Shown: positions 20,917 to 32,632 of the stretch, in pieces | Position numbering within the stretch: position 1 is the stretch's first letter | Layout of the letters: each line of letters begins with the position of its first letter | The notes under the pieces: generated by a model | Databases searched by the model: none | Seen by the model: the letters and a program-made list of their open reading frames with translations, nothing else | Told to the model about the DNA's origin: nothing | Program-made: the position numbers and the translations under genes | Assembly (NCBI GenBank): GCA_002236755.2 | Contig: NBZP02000055.1 | Span: 698,229 to 762,228, forward strand | Origin: Dothistroma septosporum | Taxonomy: Eukaryota; Ascomycota; Dothideomycetes; Mycosphaerellales; Mycosphaerellaceae | Direction: 5' to 3' | DNA length: 64,000 nucleotides

Positions 20917-23439
20917 GCACGGCCACAGGAGCACTTGACGACACTGGAGCTTGCCACTGACTGGCCCCTGAAAGTGGATGTCATCCGCCTTTCGTACACA
21001 TTTACTTCTCTTCGACCTCTTGTGTTGGATACCTGTCACCTTGATTGCAACTACCGGACTGCACCTCGCCATTGACACCGAGGATCGAGGCATCTTGTCT
21101 GAACGGCTGTACGACGAAAAGCATTTGTTGGGAACTGGAGTTGTTTGATGACACGAAACGTACCCTGGAGCACGAAGAGATTTTTTTCGGATTTGGCGCA
21201 AGTAGGGATGAGACGACATGGCCACAGAGCCAATTGCATGAATGGAACGGTGTTTCAGCAACAACAGAAAAGGGTCCAGCTCGCCACTGCTCTTGTTGAT
21301 CTTTGTGTGTGGTTCTAGCATGAAAGGAAAGGAAAGGAGGATACCCTTGCTTGAGCGATTTGTTGGCGTATTTCTGTTTCTTCGCCCTTGTTCGGCTTCT
21401 TGCGTGATTTTACGCAATGAGAATGTTTCGGCGCTGTTGGAAGGGTGGAGAAGAAATCTCCCAGGTTGATGGAATGGACGCTGTGACAGCGAGAGTTTCG
21501 GAGACCGTTCGACGTGCCACATGTCTCCAGAGAGGCTCTGCCAGTTGGCGGCTCGGTTTGGAGGCTTGTTTTGCCTGAGATACCCACAACAGGTAGTCCC
21601 ATGCCAAGGACTGGGGACAGAACAAAGTAGTTAGTTGGTTCTAATTGAAAGACCCTGTTGCATGCCTCGCAAGTTTTCATACATCTTCCTTGTGATCTGA
21701 ACACACCTGTCGAACTTGAAACCTTCACGACAGTAAGCTTACTGGTAAGTGGCATCCAGGACGATTTCCCCTTCACCCGATTGATTCCAGCATCATCGTG
21801 ATGAGCTTCCGCACTATCGCGTGGTGTCAATCAGCGCACATTGACGACATTGTACTGCGTGGTTCGTAACCTGTCGTGCTCTTCTACGGTCAACGAGCTG
21901 TCCAAGTGGCACCAGTCAAAGGGCATCGGTCTGAGCGTACAGCACACGCCGACTCGGCGCTTCTTCCCCGCCTCCTCGGATCTTCCACCACCAGCAGCAC
22001 CACAGCAGCTTTCGAACCAATGGTCAACCTCTTCTTCTCGCACCCTCTCGAAGCTCTAAACCACGACGAGCTAGTTTCCGAGGTATTTTACTACGATTGG
22101 TCTTCCTAACGTTCCAAATTGCTCAGGTACGACTTCGGCTCAACATTTCTCAATCAGACGTCGTGGACAGCATCATTATCATCATCATCATCATCGTCAT
22201 TATTATCATCGTCATCGCCGCCGCGACTTTCTCCATCACTGCGGACACGCAAATCACTGCAATTGTCCCATTTTGTCATTGTCCGATATAGGATACGACC
22301 AAGCAATAGTCTCTATCGAGAAAAGATCTTCACGACTCTGGCAATGCTGGATAGGCCCTTGCCATGTCGCGCACCGATTGGCGCGACACGGATCGCTCCA
22401 CCTTGTTGGTGAAGGCGCGGCGCAAAGCTACACTACACAAAGCCCGATCTTGGTCGAGCCGCGCGTGCCGTGCCTACCTTTGTTTCTTATCACCACCCGG
22501 GATCATTTTTCTCTATTCGCAGGCTCTGTGGCTCGATATGGACGGCCATCCGGGGATACGGCATGACCTTCGTACGTTTATCGTTGCGCCATATAGCAAC
22601 GTTTTCTCCCAGGTAAGACTTTGATGCTGCCGAGTGGACGTCGCCCACGGGATCAGAGGGCGATGCCTCCGCCCTGTGTGACCAGCAGAACCAGATTTGA
22701 TCGCATCGTCGCCTGAATAGGATTGTACACAAGACTTGGCGGTGGTCCTGCTTCGGAACAAGACTCCGAAACGTCAATCATCTGAACACATCACCTGTGA
22801 GGTCGAGATTACGTGCTGTGCGATTACACCTCGATGTGAGGGTGTGAGAGCATCATCGGGCCATGATTGCTACATTATATGGCCACCTTGGTATGAGAAG
22901 CGAGGGCACCTATCACATGGCGGCCTGGACTAGAAAAATTTTGAAGGATGTTAGGATATCTTGCTGTGATGAAATGGAAGTTGTGTCTGCAGTATGCAGG
23001 CACGGCAGGTTGTTGGTGGAATTTGTCGATGAAAAGGAGCGACTTGCTCAGGGCACGTGTGATGCTGACATGATATTCAGATGCGCGTTGATATCAGACG
23101 AGACGGTGGAGGAAACGTGTAAGGCTTTACAGATGAGGATGTGAAGAGCCGAGTATCGTGGGAACTGCTTCGGATCATGCTTCTCGGTTGCAGACGATCC
23201 GCCGAATGTACGGAGTACTGACAAGGGCAGGCAGTGTCTTTGCCATCTTTTTGGACTTACATAACGGACTCTAGGCTCTCGGCCGTCCTCCCTCCTCTTG
23301 GTGCCAGAGAGACCACTACTCGACGTGCTCGGCGACCTCATGTCAATCAAGCAGTTGCCGATCAGACGAGCATTGTCCCCTGCAAAGAACGTGCCATTGA
23401 CCGGGATCGGGTTCTGACCCTCTCATCGCTGCTAACGTC
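20917..23439. other. Gene-poor stretch
   Basis: These 2.5 kb follow ECL1 and precede the transporter relic. Frames up to 171 codons occur on both strands but lack domains and plausible start or splice context. A trinucleotide tract lies at 22171-22218. I cannot tell whether older gene remains are hidden here. Confidence 0.4.
22171..22218. repeat. Imperfect ATC/ATT microsatellite
   Basis: Tandem ATC triplets are interrupted by ATT and GTC variants. The tract lies in the gene-poor zone and no gene is supported there. Confidence 0.85.
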
Positions 23440-24030
23440 AGCTTTAGGTAGTCTTGCGAGCAGACACTCAGATCTCGCGCGATGCCAGTACACCACAGCC
23501 ACAGAAAGACCGCCGTCAATGATCTCACACCTCAACGCTAGCAGTGTCGACTTCCAAATGTAATAACACACGCCGATCTTGAGATCATTCAACCATATTG
23601 CCAACGGGATGAAGAACATGTTGGTGGTCACATGATCTATGTCGAGCGCCACAAACACGCTGGTCGGCTACCATATCGCCATGAGTTTGCCGAGGTATTC
23701 TCTGGCCATGCAGGTCAGATAGCACCTCAGGCATACCGGCCAGATTGCGCTCAACCCACGAAGGATCGTCATGTGCCATTCTGGACTGACAGTCTTCCCA
23801 TCGGCGTACACGATCGCCCAAGACCGATATGGATCTCCGTCGAGGACACCACCGTATCCTCTGACGACCACCAACATGAATAGACAGCCAAGTGCATTGC
23901 TCCTTGAAGACCATGAGCCAATTTTGAAGATCGCCAGCCGTGCTCGATCAAGCAGATAGTCGCTTCTCTGTCGAAATAATTCAGAACGCCATCGTGAGCG
24001 TGATCTCCTCCCTCACCTTCAATATTCTGG
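23440..24030 (-). pseudogene. Formate/nitrite transporter (FNT) pseudogene
   Basis: Read on the minus strand, this is a broken member of the fungal FNT family of pentameric anion channels. Recognisable segments in order are GCLFMLVVVRGYGG (for the family's AGSLFVVAIITGYGG), GDPYRSWAIVYADGKTVSPE followed by WHMTILRG, and VTTNMFFIPLAIW followed by IGVCYYIWKS and VVYWHRA. An in-frame TAG at 23668-23670 replaces the second Trp of the expected IWWP. The segment before 23880 needs a frame change, and the N-terminal third is not recognisable. The stop is a TGG-to-TAG change, which is a CpA-to-TpA change on the other strand. The intact family is about 290-330 residues. It is non-functional as it stands. 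Confidence 0.75.
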
Positions 24031-24920
24031 GCAACACTTCGGATCTCAGGATCTTGTCCGATGCTGCGCAAAAGTTCTTCGTTAAAGAGATCATCGATGT
24101 TGTACATATGGTCTTTACAAGAGTCGATGGATGACCCCTCTAGAGCTCCGCCCACGAAAAGCTTGGACAGAGGTGTCAGGTCTCATACAAGCTGATGGGT
24201 CTCCTGTCCTCACTGAGATGTGCCGCGTGGGTACAACCCGGCTTCGAGTATACTGTGCATTCGCCTGGAACCTGCTTTCGGATCTTGTCGAGCGGAGCAA
24301 GCTTAGCGGAACTGGTTATTGTCCAGGTCCCGAGTGCTGCTCTGAGGTTGGGCGTTATTTTCTGCCATGAGAAAGATGAGCGCTGTTGCTCGATCCCTTG
24401 TTCAGAACTCAAGATCTGGATAGACACTGTCCTGTTCTTCCACGGACCTACCCCTGACTCGCATGCCTGGAACTCTTGATCTTTGTGAGCACTTCGTTAC
24501 GGCAGAGGTTGTCGATGTCGTAGCCGCTGTTCGTGTTACTCGAGGAAACTCGATCGATCATATGGAGCTTCAAGACTTGTCTCACGAACACTCGAAGGAC
24601 GGTCATGTTAGCACGGCCATCAAGCTCTCATGGTGGGTAATTCTTGTGGAGAGTACTACTGTAGATCCTGGGTAGCGCTACAACAGAAAGTGCTCGAGAG
24701 TAGATGAGCCGCTTAGGTACCTACAAGGACCAAGAATTCGATCAGCCTTGCCACCATCGGACTCTGACAGATCTTGTAGCACCAGGAAACCAGTACCGCA
24801 AAACTTCTCTCCGCAACAGCGACTCGACCCAGTATCCTCCCCGAGCATTCTCGAACTTCGCTCATCGCATCGGAACATCAGCACCTACCAAATTCTAGCG
24901 TCCCCATCAGAACTACCTCT
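24031..24920. other. Gene-poor stretch beside the FNT relic
   Basis: The first 120 bases may hold eroded upstream FNT sequence on the minus strand. The rest shows only short frames on both strands with no recognisable domain. Confidence 0.4.
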
Positions 24921-25544
24921 TTATCCAAAGCGCGTCCACGACAGATGTCTCAACAGCACACGGAGAACAGTCTCACTCTTCGCCTTCTTCTTAGGGAACA
25001 CGCGACCACTCTCCTGACTGTACTTGGCCAAAGCTCTGAGAGACGGCCAATGCCGGGCAGCCTTACCTTGCGCCACGAAATCGAAAATGTTGATATAAAC
25101 GGCAGCGATGCTCTGGAATATTGGGTCAGTCAGAAGCTCCATGTATGCTCGCGCGGTAGCTATTACCTTCTTGCATTTGGTGATGGAGGGACCTTCTTCG
25201 ACTCCGATGTCACGGCATAGAGCTTGCCATCCGAGGAGCTTCGATGGGAAGGAGTCATATTGGGCGAAATGAGTGACGGCGGAGGCAATTCGGAATTCTT
25301 GCGCTTCCTTCTGCCCTCTGGCCGCTTTGTGCTCTGGCGGCTCTTGGGCTGATGTGGCTGGCGTCTTCTTGCTCTTATTCTTCTTGTTACTCTGCTGCTT
25401 GGCTGCTTCGCGCTCCGGTGGCTGATGGTCTGTGGCGGCGGTCGATTTGTTGTCCTTCTTGGTTTTGTTCTTACCCGGCGGTGCCGAGACACGCAGCTGT
25501 CCCATGGACAGCGTCAGACCATCTGAGCTGTCGGTGCTAGTCAT
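24921..25544 (-). CDS. Small conserved-looking fungal protein, unknown function
   Basis: I recall the pattern WQALCRDIGVEEGPSITKCK followed by NIFDFV and RVFPKK as a family of short Pezizomycotina proteins, but no function is known to me. The ATG at 25544 opens a Lys/Pro/Thr-rich basic N-terminus (about 75 residues) that may be disordered or nuclear. The conserved helical part follows. One intron, 25113-25166 (GTAATA..TTCCAG, branch CTGAC), joins ITKCKK to SIAAVYINIFDFV. It is 54 nt and stop-free, so an unspliced reading is also open. The spliced product is 189 residues. It stands alone in a relic-rich region but its frame is intact, which suggests it is a live gene. Confidence 0.65.
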   Translation of the reverse strand: MTSTDSSDGLTLSMGQLRVSAPPGKNKTKKDNKSTAATDHQPPEREAAKQQSNKKNKSKKTPATSAQEPPEHKAARGQKEAQEFRIASAVTHFAQYDSFPSKLLGWQALCRDIGVEEGPSITKCKKVIATARAYMELLTDPIFQSIAAVYINIFDFVAQGKAARHWPSLRALAKYSQESGRVFPKKKAKSETVLRVLLRHLSWTRFG

Positions 25545-26199
25545 TTTGGAGCAGCAGGTACTGGTTCTGCATCAGATCTCTGGTGTAGCGTACAATTTCG
25601 CTTTGACTACCATGAAAATCATCAAATTGTTTGCTAGGTGTGCAGTCTCAATGCGGTATGAAGAAGTTTCTGTCTCACAAAAGAAAGTGTTCGAAACGCC
25701 AAGAACGAACCGCGCTTCAGGGTCTGACATGTGAAATTCGCAGAACACCGTACAGTGGGATATGTGCTGTAATGCCTTCTCCCTCCATCGATGGAGACAT
25801 TGCGAGTGTAATTGGACAGTATGATAGAATGGTGTGTATCAACGGTAGACCGTATGCCAACCCGTTCTCCTCCACATCAAAAGCGGTCGAAGAAGAAGGA
25901 CCAGCAAGAGCCGCGCGATCCGGCAAAAGGTGATACACACTGGTACTGAATGATTTTGCTCGGTCATGTCACACTTCAAGATGCTCTTCCAGAAATGAAG
26001 CTCAAAGATCCACAATGTGGAAATATCAATGACAGCGATCAGTGCTGTGGTCGTCCAAGTTCCATAACACGGTCGCTGAGCTCATGGTTCGACTCAACAC
26101 CCTCCATCCATCGTCGATATCCGACTTGAGAGCCACGAGTCACCGCCTCATATATGTAATAATCATGAGTCTGATCGCGTAGTGCGAAAGTACGAATGC
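25545..26199. other. Gene-poor stretch
   Basis: I found no recognisable coding segment between the small conserved gene and the adenylation-domain relic. Earlier parts of the adenylation gene might once have lain here, but I cannot see them. Confidence 0.35.
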
Positions 26200-26917
26200 A
26201 AACTTGTATTTACTACTGAGTACTATGCAGGCTTCGTTCCGGGCAATGATGCGATAACACTTCCCTCGGTCGGAGAGTTACTGTCCGAAAAAGCAGCACC
26301 GGAACTTAGGCAGTCCACCAGCCACGTACGAGGAAGTCAAAACAAGAGTGATAGCAGTATGTTCCATTTGATTGGAAGAAGCCAATTATTGGTCAGGCAG
26401 CTGATTTGCGTTGCAAGAAAGAATGTCTTCACCTCGGGCTCGACAGGAACGCCTAAGGCAGTCCCCATCACGCACGAGCGACTATCGGTATTGGACGTCG
26501 CGCAGATCCTGCCGTCATACCACGGGCGACCGTTGCTTCGATATGTTGGTACTCGACACCCGAAACTCAAATTCGTCGCGATAGATTTGTCATGTATGGG
26601 TGGTATTGACATTGGGCTTGCATGTCCACTTTTTGAGGGCCGGCATATCATTTTGGGTCCACCAGAAGTATGCCACGTCGGCAGAGATCGTACTTAACAG
26701 GAGCTGACAAAAGCAAGATCATTACGCACGAGATACGTCCCGATCAATTCGTCACAGTTATGCGTGACTCTGGAGCCGACTCTTTCTTCTCGTATCCGAA
26801 CGTAGTCCAAAGACTGGCAGAGAACCCCCGGCTCTTTCACATAAACCCAAGCAAAAGTCATCCGGGCAGCATAATGCACCGCACAATTCTTCGCACATTC
26901 AAGTACATCGTGTCAAC
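26200..26917 (+). pseudogene. Adenylation (AMP-binding) domain pseudogene, NRPS-like/AMP-dependent synthetase
   Basis: This holds fragments of an adenylate-forming enzyme in different frames. PATYEEVKTRVIAVCSI in one frame near 26316 ends in TGA. The next frame holds the ATP-binding A3 core FTSGSTGTPKAVPITHERL, then LKFVAIDLSCMGGIDIGL and GRHIILGPPEV, before a stop at 26697. A further frame from about 26700 continues as IITHEIRPDQFVTVMRDSGA and FFSYPNVVQRLAENPRL. The order follows a fungal NRPS-like or aminoadipate-reductase-like adenylation domain, but the carrier and reductase parts are absent. At least two frameshifts or stops disable it. It runs into the 3' end of the modular GH16/CFEM gene on the other strand. 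Confidence 0.75.
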
Positions 26918-29900
26918 TCACAGCTTACTCAGTCCTCGATAAGCAGGTCTCGCCGCCGGCATCGCAGCAGGGACAGGCCTCAAGTCACCCAAACTGAAGT
27001 CCCTCTTCTTCTTCGTCGGCACTTGACCCTTCAAGTAGTTCGTCGGATGTGTGCGGCACGTGTCAGTTGAGCTCGAGCTGCCGGGGGTAGGCACGATGAT
27101 CTGGGTCACAGTCACCTGTCCGCCTCCTCCGTAGCCACCGCCTGCAGCGGTGACAGTAACCTGGAACGAGCACGAGTCAGCCGAACTTCAGAAGAGGAAT
27201 GTGCAGATTGTGGGCACTTACCACGCCACCACCACTGCCAGAGGCTGTCACGGTTGGACCAGCTTGTGTGACTGTCGCTGTTCCACCAGTAATGGTGGTC
27301 TGAATAGTGCGCTCGATCACTGAAGTGATAACAGAAGTCCCTCCTTCGGGAGCAGTCACAACAATGGTCTCGCGAATGACGGTGCCCTGGCCACCACCAT
27401 ACTCACCACCACCGTCCCCTGCGCCAGAGCCTCCGCCGGATGCGGTGCTAACGATCGTCTCGCGATACGTCATTCCTGACTGGACGCTCATTATGGTGTT
27501 TGATACCGTGCGTTCGATCACCGAAGTGACAACAGAAGTTCCCCCTCCAGGAGCGGTTACAACGACGGTCTCGCGATAAGTCGTTCCCGGCTGAATACTT
27601 ATGATGGTGGTCTGACCACCGCCATAGCCACCGCCAGTGCCGCCGCCTATTGTTTGAGTCGCCGCTGGTCCTGACACAGTCACTACAGCTCGACTAACGA
27701 GCCGACCAGACCAAAGTCCAGCCGAATAGCCGATGTTGTCGCCGGCTGTAAGCTGGCAATTGTCGACGGTCGTAGCGTTGTTGTAGTTGATACCTCCACA
27801 GCCCGGTGAGTTCGTGGTTCCTGCGCCAATATTGTACGCGTCGCAGCAGGTCATGCAATCCATAAATCCACGCTGCGAAGATGTTTCGATGACCGTGTCC
27901 ACGAAGGCGGCGTCGCAGGTGACGATGTAGACTTGTCCATTGGTGTCGATGTAGCTCTGTCCTTGGTTGTATGGGCATCGAGGTAGATCATTGGCACCTT
28001 CTGTTACCGTGACTGTGGGAGGTGAGCCAGTCATGGTCGCACCTCCGGATCCTCGAATCGTGGTTGGCACGTAGACAGTTGGACCTCCTGGCCCTTGTAC
28101 TGTGGTAGATACGACAATGGTTGAACCTCCAAATCCCTGTACGGTCGTTGGCACGAGAATCGTAGTCGGTACGTAAGAGACAATGGTGGATATTTGCACT
28201 CCATAGCCACTGCAGAGCGTATTGGCGAGGTCATATATGTCTGTAACGCGATTAGCCGGCTTCGCAAAAGTTTTTCGGATCAGACAGACCTTGCACTAAA
28301 AAGGGACTGCAGCTATCCTTGACACAGCCTACGATTGGGTCGAGGTAAGGCTTGTTCGTGCAAATGCACTTCACATCGCTCGGATCGCAGTTACCATAAC
28401 CGATGACGCAGCCTTGAGCGCAAAGTGGTAGATCTGTAACTGCTGGAATTGTAGGAACCACTGTAGTAGGCACGAGTACTGTCGTGGGAACATAAGAGAC
28501 GAGCGTAGAGATCTGGACTCCATAGCCGCTGCATAGCGTGTTGGCGAGATCGTATATGCCTATTACAAATTAGCAAGTCGAGCCTCACTCTCAAGAGTGT
28601 CGGAGCAACAAACCTTGCACCACGGGCGCGCTACAACTATTGATCACGCACCCAACAATTGGGTCGAGGTAAGGCTTGTTCATGCAAATGCACTTGACAT
28701 CACTTGGATCACAATTGCCATATCCGACGACGCAATCTTGAGCGCAAGGTGGCAGGTCCGTGATTGCTGGAATCGTTGGCATTGCCGTAGTGGGCACCAT
28801 GAGTGTCGTACTAGCGTAAGAAACGACTGCCGTAGGAACGTGAGACACGATCGTCGAGATCTTCACTCCATAGCCGCTGCATAAATTGTTAGCAAAATTG
28901 TAAATCGCTGCGAAAAGATTAGCAGATCATCCATGCCTCATGGCGCACTAAAGCTACAAACCTTGAATGGTAGCTTGGCTACAGCGATCCTCGACGCAAG
29001 TCACGATAGGATCTAGATAAAGCTTGTTGGTGCAAATGCACTTGACGTCTTGAGGGTCACAATCGCCAGTATTGAAGACACAGCTTTGGGCGCAGATTGG
29101 TAGTTCAGAAATCGATGGAACTGGGGCGTGTGAAACAATAGTTCCTGGAGGCTTGGTGGACGCCGATACATAACTTGGGTTTGCGCAGATTGCTCCTGGG
29201 ATGCAAGTCGTCATGGTGTACGTGGTAAGAATGGTGGTGTAGCCAGTTCTTTGAGGGCAATGATCGGGTATACGCGTGGTCGGTAAAAATCCAAAGCTTG
29301 GCGAGGTGGTTGACGCAGAGCCAGGCGAAGGCACAGAAGGCGTCATGTTACTGGCGCAGCCATCAGTAAGGATAGGCGTAACGCCACAGGTGAAGCAGAT
29401 TTGAAGACCGCATCCTCCGTAGGTTGTTGGGGTGCCAACATAATAGGTCGAACTTCCCGATGTGGTGAACGTTGCCCCAGTGGGTAGTGTCGTAACGATT
29501 GTCGTAGTTGTGGCAGGTAGGCTCGATGGCGTGACAGTGACGGTTGAACCTGGCGTGAATGTCACCGTTCCGGAGTCGGAGACTGTCTTAGTCCCTCCGC
29601 CATAGACTGGAGGAAGGTCAGCATTTATGGATGGCGTCGAGGATGCGAATGAGGTAGCTGAAGCAGGAAGGACGTATGCCGGCGGATTCTCCGGATCTGG
29701 CACGGCTGCAGCACCAACGGCACCGGGTAGCGAGTAAGTGCCAACGACACTACTGAACAGCGTGCAGTTTGTAGGAGGCTGAAATTGAGAAGCGACACAG
29801 CCGCCCGTGTTGTCACAAGTAGCCTGGCACGATGCCAGATTTGGCACGGCGACTCGCTTAAGTAGTAAATCTCGCTTCTGGACAATCGTAATGTTGGCCG

Positions 29901-32632
29901 CGCTGTCCGGAATAGTCGTGCCGATGTAACCAGTACCACATTGAATTGCATATGTCTTAGTGCTCGAGGACGAACAGTAGGGACTGCTTGAATCCACACC
30001 AACGGAGCCTCCACAGGCATCATCGTACGTGGCTGGGCAGGCTGATGGCTGCAATGCAGAAGAAGAACTGCTAGCGCTGCTGAATATCGAGCCGTACGGC
30101 AGCCCGTTTGATGTTGAACTCAGGGATGTGGTAGTTGTAGTGGTCGAGTCTGAGCCCATTGAAGGAGAGCTTGATTGGAGGCTAGAGCCATCGATCTGAT
30201 TGCTGCTCGCCTGGCTAGTCATAACGGAAGTGACTGGGACATCCGTGCTGTATACTGCGCTGTCAGATGTGTACACAGACATCGAAAGGGACACAATCGT
30301 GACAGGTGCCGAGCTGGTGATGGACACCGTGCTGATCGTTAAAGGCCGCTCACTTGCAGTGCTGACAACGGTAGTTGGGAATACTGAGCTGTATGTGACT
30401 CCCGACGAAGACCAGGTGAAGGCGACCGTAGAAACGAGAGTGACCAACGACGAAGATGCGGGTGAAGACATGCGCGAGGTCGTGTTTCCAGGAAGAACTA
30501 GAAGGAATGTACTTTCTGATGGCAGCCATGTTGGGCTTGTGGTGAGGTCGACGCTGCTCGATGGCAAAGACGGAACGGTTGCATCAGCCGGTGGACTTGA
30601 TGTTGGCAAGCTAGAGACTGCGGAGTCCATAGTGATAGGCTGTATCGACGTGCTTGATGAGTCTGAAGACGCTGGTTTGTCCTCTGAACTACTGCCGCTC
30701 GTCGCGCCCGGCTCAGTGCTTGTCATAGATGAATGTTCCAGACTAGATTCCGCGCTGCTGATTCTCGTGCTGGTTAGCTCTGAAGTTGATGAAGCTGAGG
30801 AAGTTGTGCTTGATCCTGACCCGTTGCTGCTGGTGGCACCAGCCTCACTACTTGACAAAGATGACGTCTCCAGACTAGACTCCGAATTGCTGCTGCTTGT
30901 CGCACTGGGCTCAGAGACAGAGCTTGTGCTCGAAACTGGACTTGCAGAAGAAGAGCTGCTGGCCGAGAGATTAGTGATCGGCATCGAACTATTCGCCGCT
31001 TGCCTCATGGATGACGAATAGCTGGTCGATGAAATGGTACTGACGGCAGACTGAGCAGGGCCGGCCAGTCTGACTGCAGCGTTGACGTTCCCCGAAGAGG
31101 TAAGGTAACCGACCGTCTCTTTGCTGTAACACGTCCCAGGCCCATTTGGGTTCGTGGAGAAGCTGTACGGAGCAAATGTGACTCCACGACATCCGATCCA
31201 TCCATCACACAGGACAAGACAATCGTCAAAACCGGTAGTCTCAGCAACGTGAGCGCTAGCGGCCTGATATTCGGAAACGCAGTGCAGGGTGTACTGGTAG
31301 CCCGCGCCATCGGATATGACGGCGCCGTCGTATTGCGGACAAGAAGCTCCTGTAGCCACAGAGACAGGGACAGAAGATGTGGTAGGAGAAACAGGGCCAG
31401 TATACGGTGGGTTGTCGGGTAGATCGGTCGTTGTGGCTCCCATGTTGTTGGGAACAGTGTTTGATGTTCCGCCGATAGGCGAGGCCGTCGAGAGACTTGC
31501 AGAGTAGGCAGTAGTCGTCGCCACATAGGGGTCCATTTGATAGACTTTGATCCTGTTGATCTCCCAGTAGGCCTCGGTGAGGTTCTGTGGGTAGCCTCCC
31601 ACAAAAGCTGTACAACGGTTGATCGACGTGTCTTCGACAGTCTTGGGAACATCTTGTGGGCAGTTAGGATACTGAGATTGGTACACGCCTCCAGCCCAAG
31701 CGCCGCAAAAGTCAATGTTGACAATAATAGACATGTTGGCAAAGTGCGCATCCATGTCGCAGGAACCCTGGTGATTGACTGCTGGCGTCCCGAAGGTGCT
31801 GACATCAGGCACGCCGTTCGTGATACTTTGCGGCTCGGTCCCTCGAGGGAACCACCAGTGCCGGATGTAATCAGACGTCCATTCAGTGGCATATATGCCG
31901 CCTTGATTTGCATTGAAGCCTGCGCCATAGTTGTTGGGGTCTGCCGTTTCGTTGTTCAGCTCGGAACCACAGCCACCCTCGCAACTGATTGTGTATAAAG
32001 CTCCACTCTGGTCGCTGCCAGCAACAGAGCAGTTTGCGGTGGTATGTAGCGTCATTGCGTCGTAGGGATATGTGTTCACGCCTTCAATGATGTCTGGTGA
32101 TTTGCGTCAGTTGGGAGCTTTACAGCACATGTCAAATTTACTTACCAATCTCGCCATTGGAAGGCCAGGCTGGACCGAGAAGCCAGTACGCAGGCCATGT
32201 ACCACAGCCTGCAGGAAGATGGGTGGCATCGAATATGAAGAGACCATGCGTGTAGGTGTTCAGACTCTCCACTCGGACGCTTGGCCTGCCTGGGGCAAAT
32301 ACTCCGTCAGCGTATCCTGGAGGCCAGAGATTGGTTGTGTCTGGTTTTATAATGGCTTGTCCAGCATCGTTGATATGTGCATAGCCATTGGCGAGTGCCA
32401 CAGTCTTGTTGACGTATTTCACATGTCCATACGTCGGATCGTAATCGTTGTAGAAAAAGAATTTGTCGAAGAAGTTAACGCGTGGATTATAGTCGTCAAC
32501 GAGTTGATAGCTGGCTGCTCCTGGTGCACCTGATCCGCCAAAAAAAGATCCCCCCTCTGCCCATTGAGCTGCAGCATGATCGAGAAGTATGACTCCGAAA
32601 GCAGTCCTCGAAACGAACGGCGAGAAGCGCAT
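26918..32632 (-). CDS. Giant secreted modular protein: GH16 glucanase, PAN-like modules, mucin-like region, three CFEM domains
   Basis: I join six exons: 32632-32146, 32093-28962, 28907-28614, 28559-28290, 28240-27222 and 27160-26918, with GT..AG introns of 49-61 nt, for 1,814 residues. The N-terminus (through DHAAAQ) is a signal peptide. Residues 23-348 are GH16; the first junction restores NGEIDIIEG, with E161 and E166 as the catalytic pair. Cys-rich PAN/apple-like modules lie near 414-506, 848-957 and 1483-1576. A Ser/Thr-rich mucin-like stretch separates the first two. Three CFEM domains (from 1159, 1257 and 1347) each carry eight cysteines and the Asp of DVKCIC that can ligate haem. The C-terminal part repeats RETIVVTAP/TSVIERT units. 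I see no GPI signal or membrane helix. It probably acts on beta-glucan in the wall or matrix. Confidence 0.85.

Noticed and set aside
22863..23144. A 93-codon plus-strand frame in the relic zone
   Set aside because: No recognisable family and no supporting splice partners.
26083..26093. A GGTTCGACTC stretch resembling a tRNA B box
   Set aside because: No matching A box or foldable acceptor stem could be found around it.
30200..31021. A 273-codon plus-strand frame inside the GH16/CFEM gene
   Set aside because: It lies opposite the Ser/Thr-rich mucin-like region; its Leu/Val/Glu pattern is the complement of those repeats.
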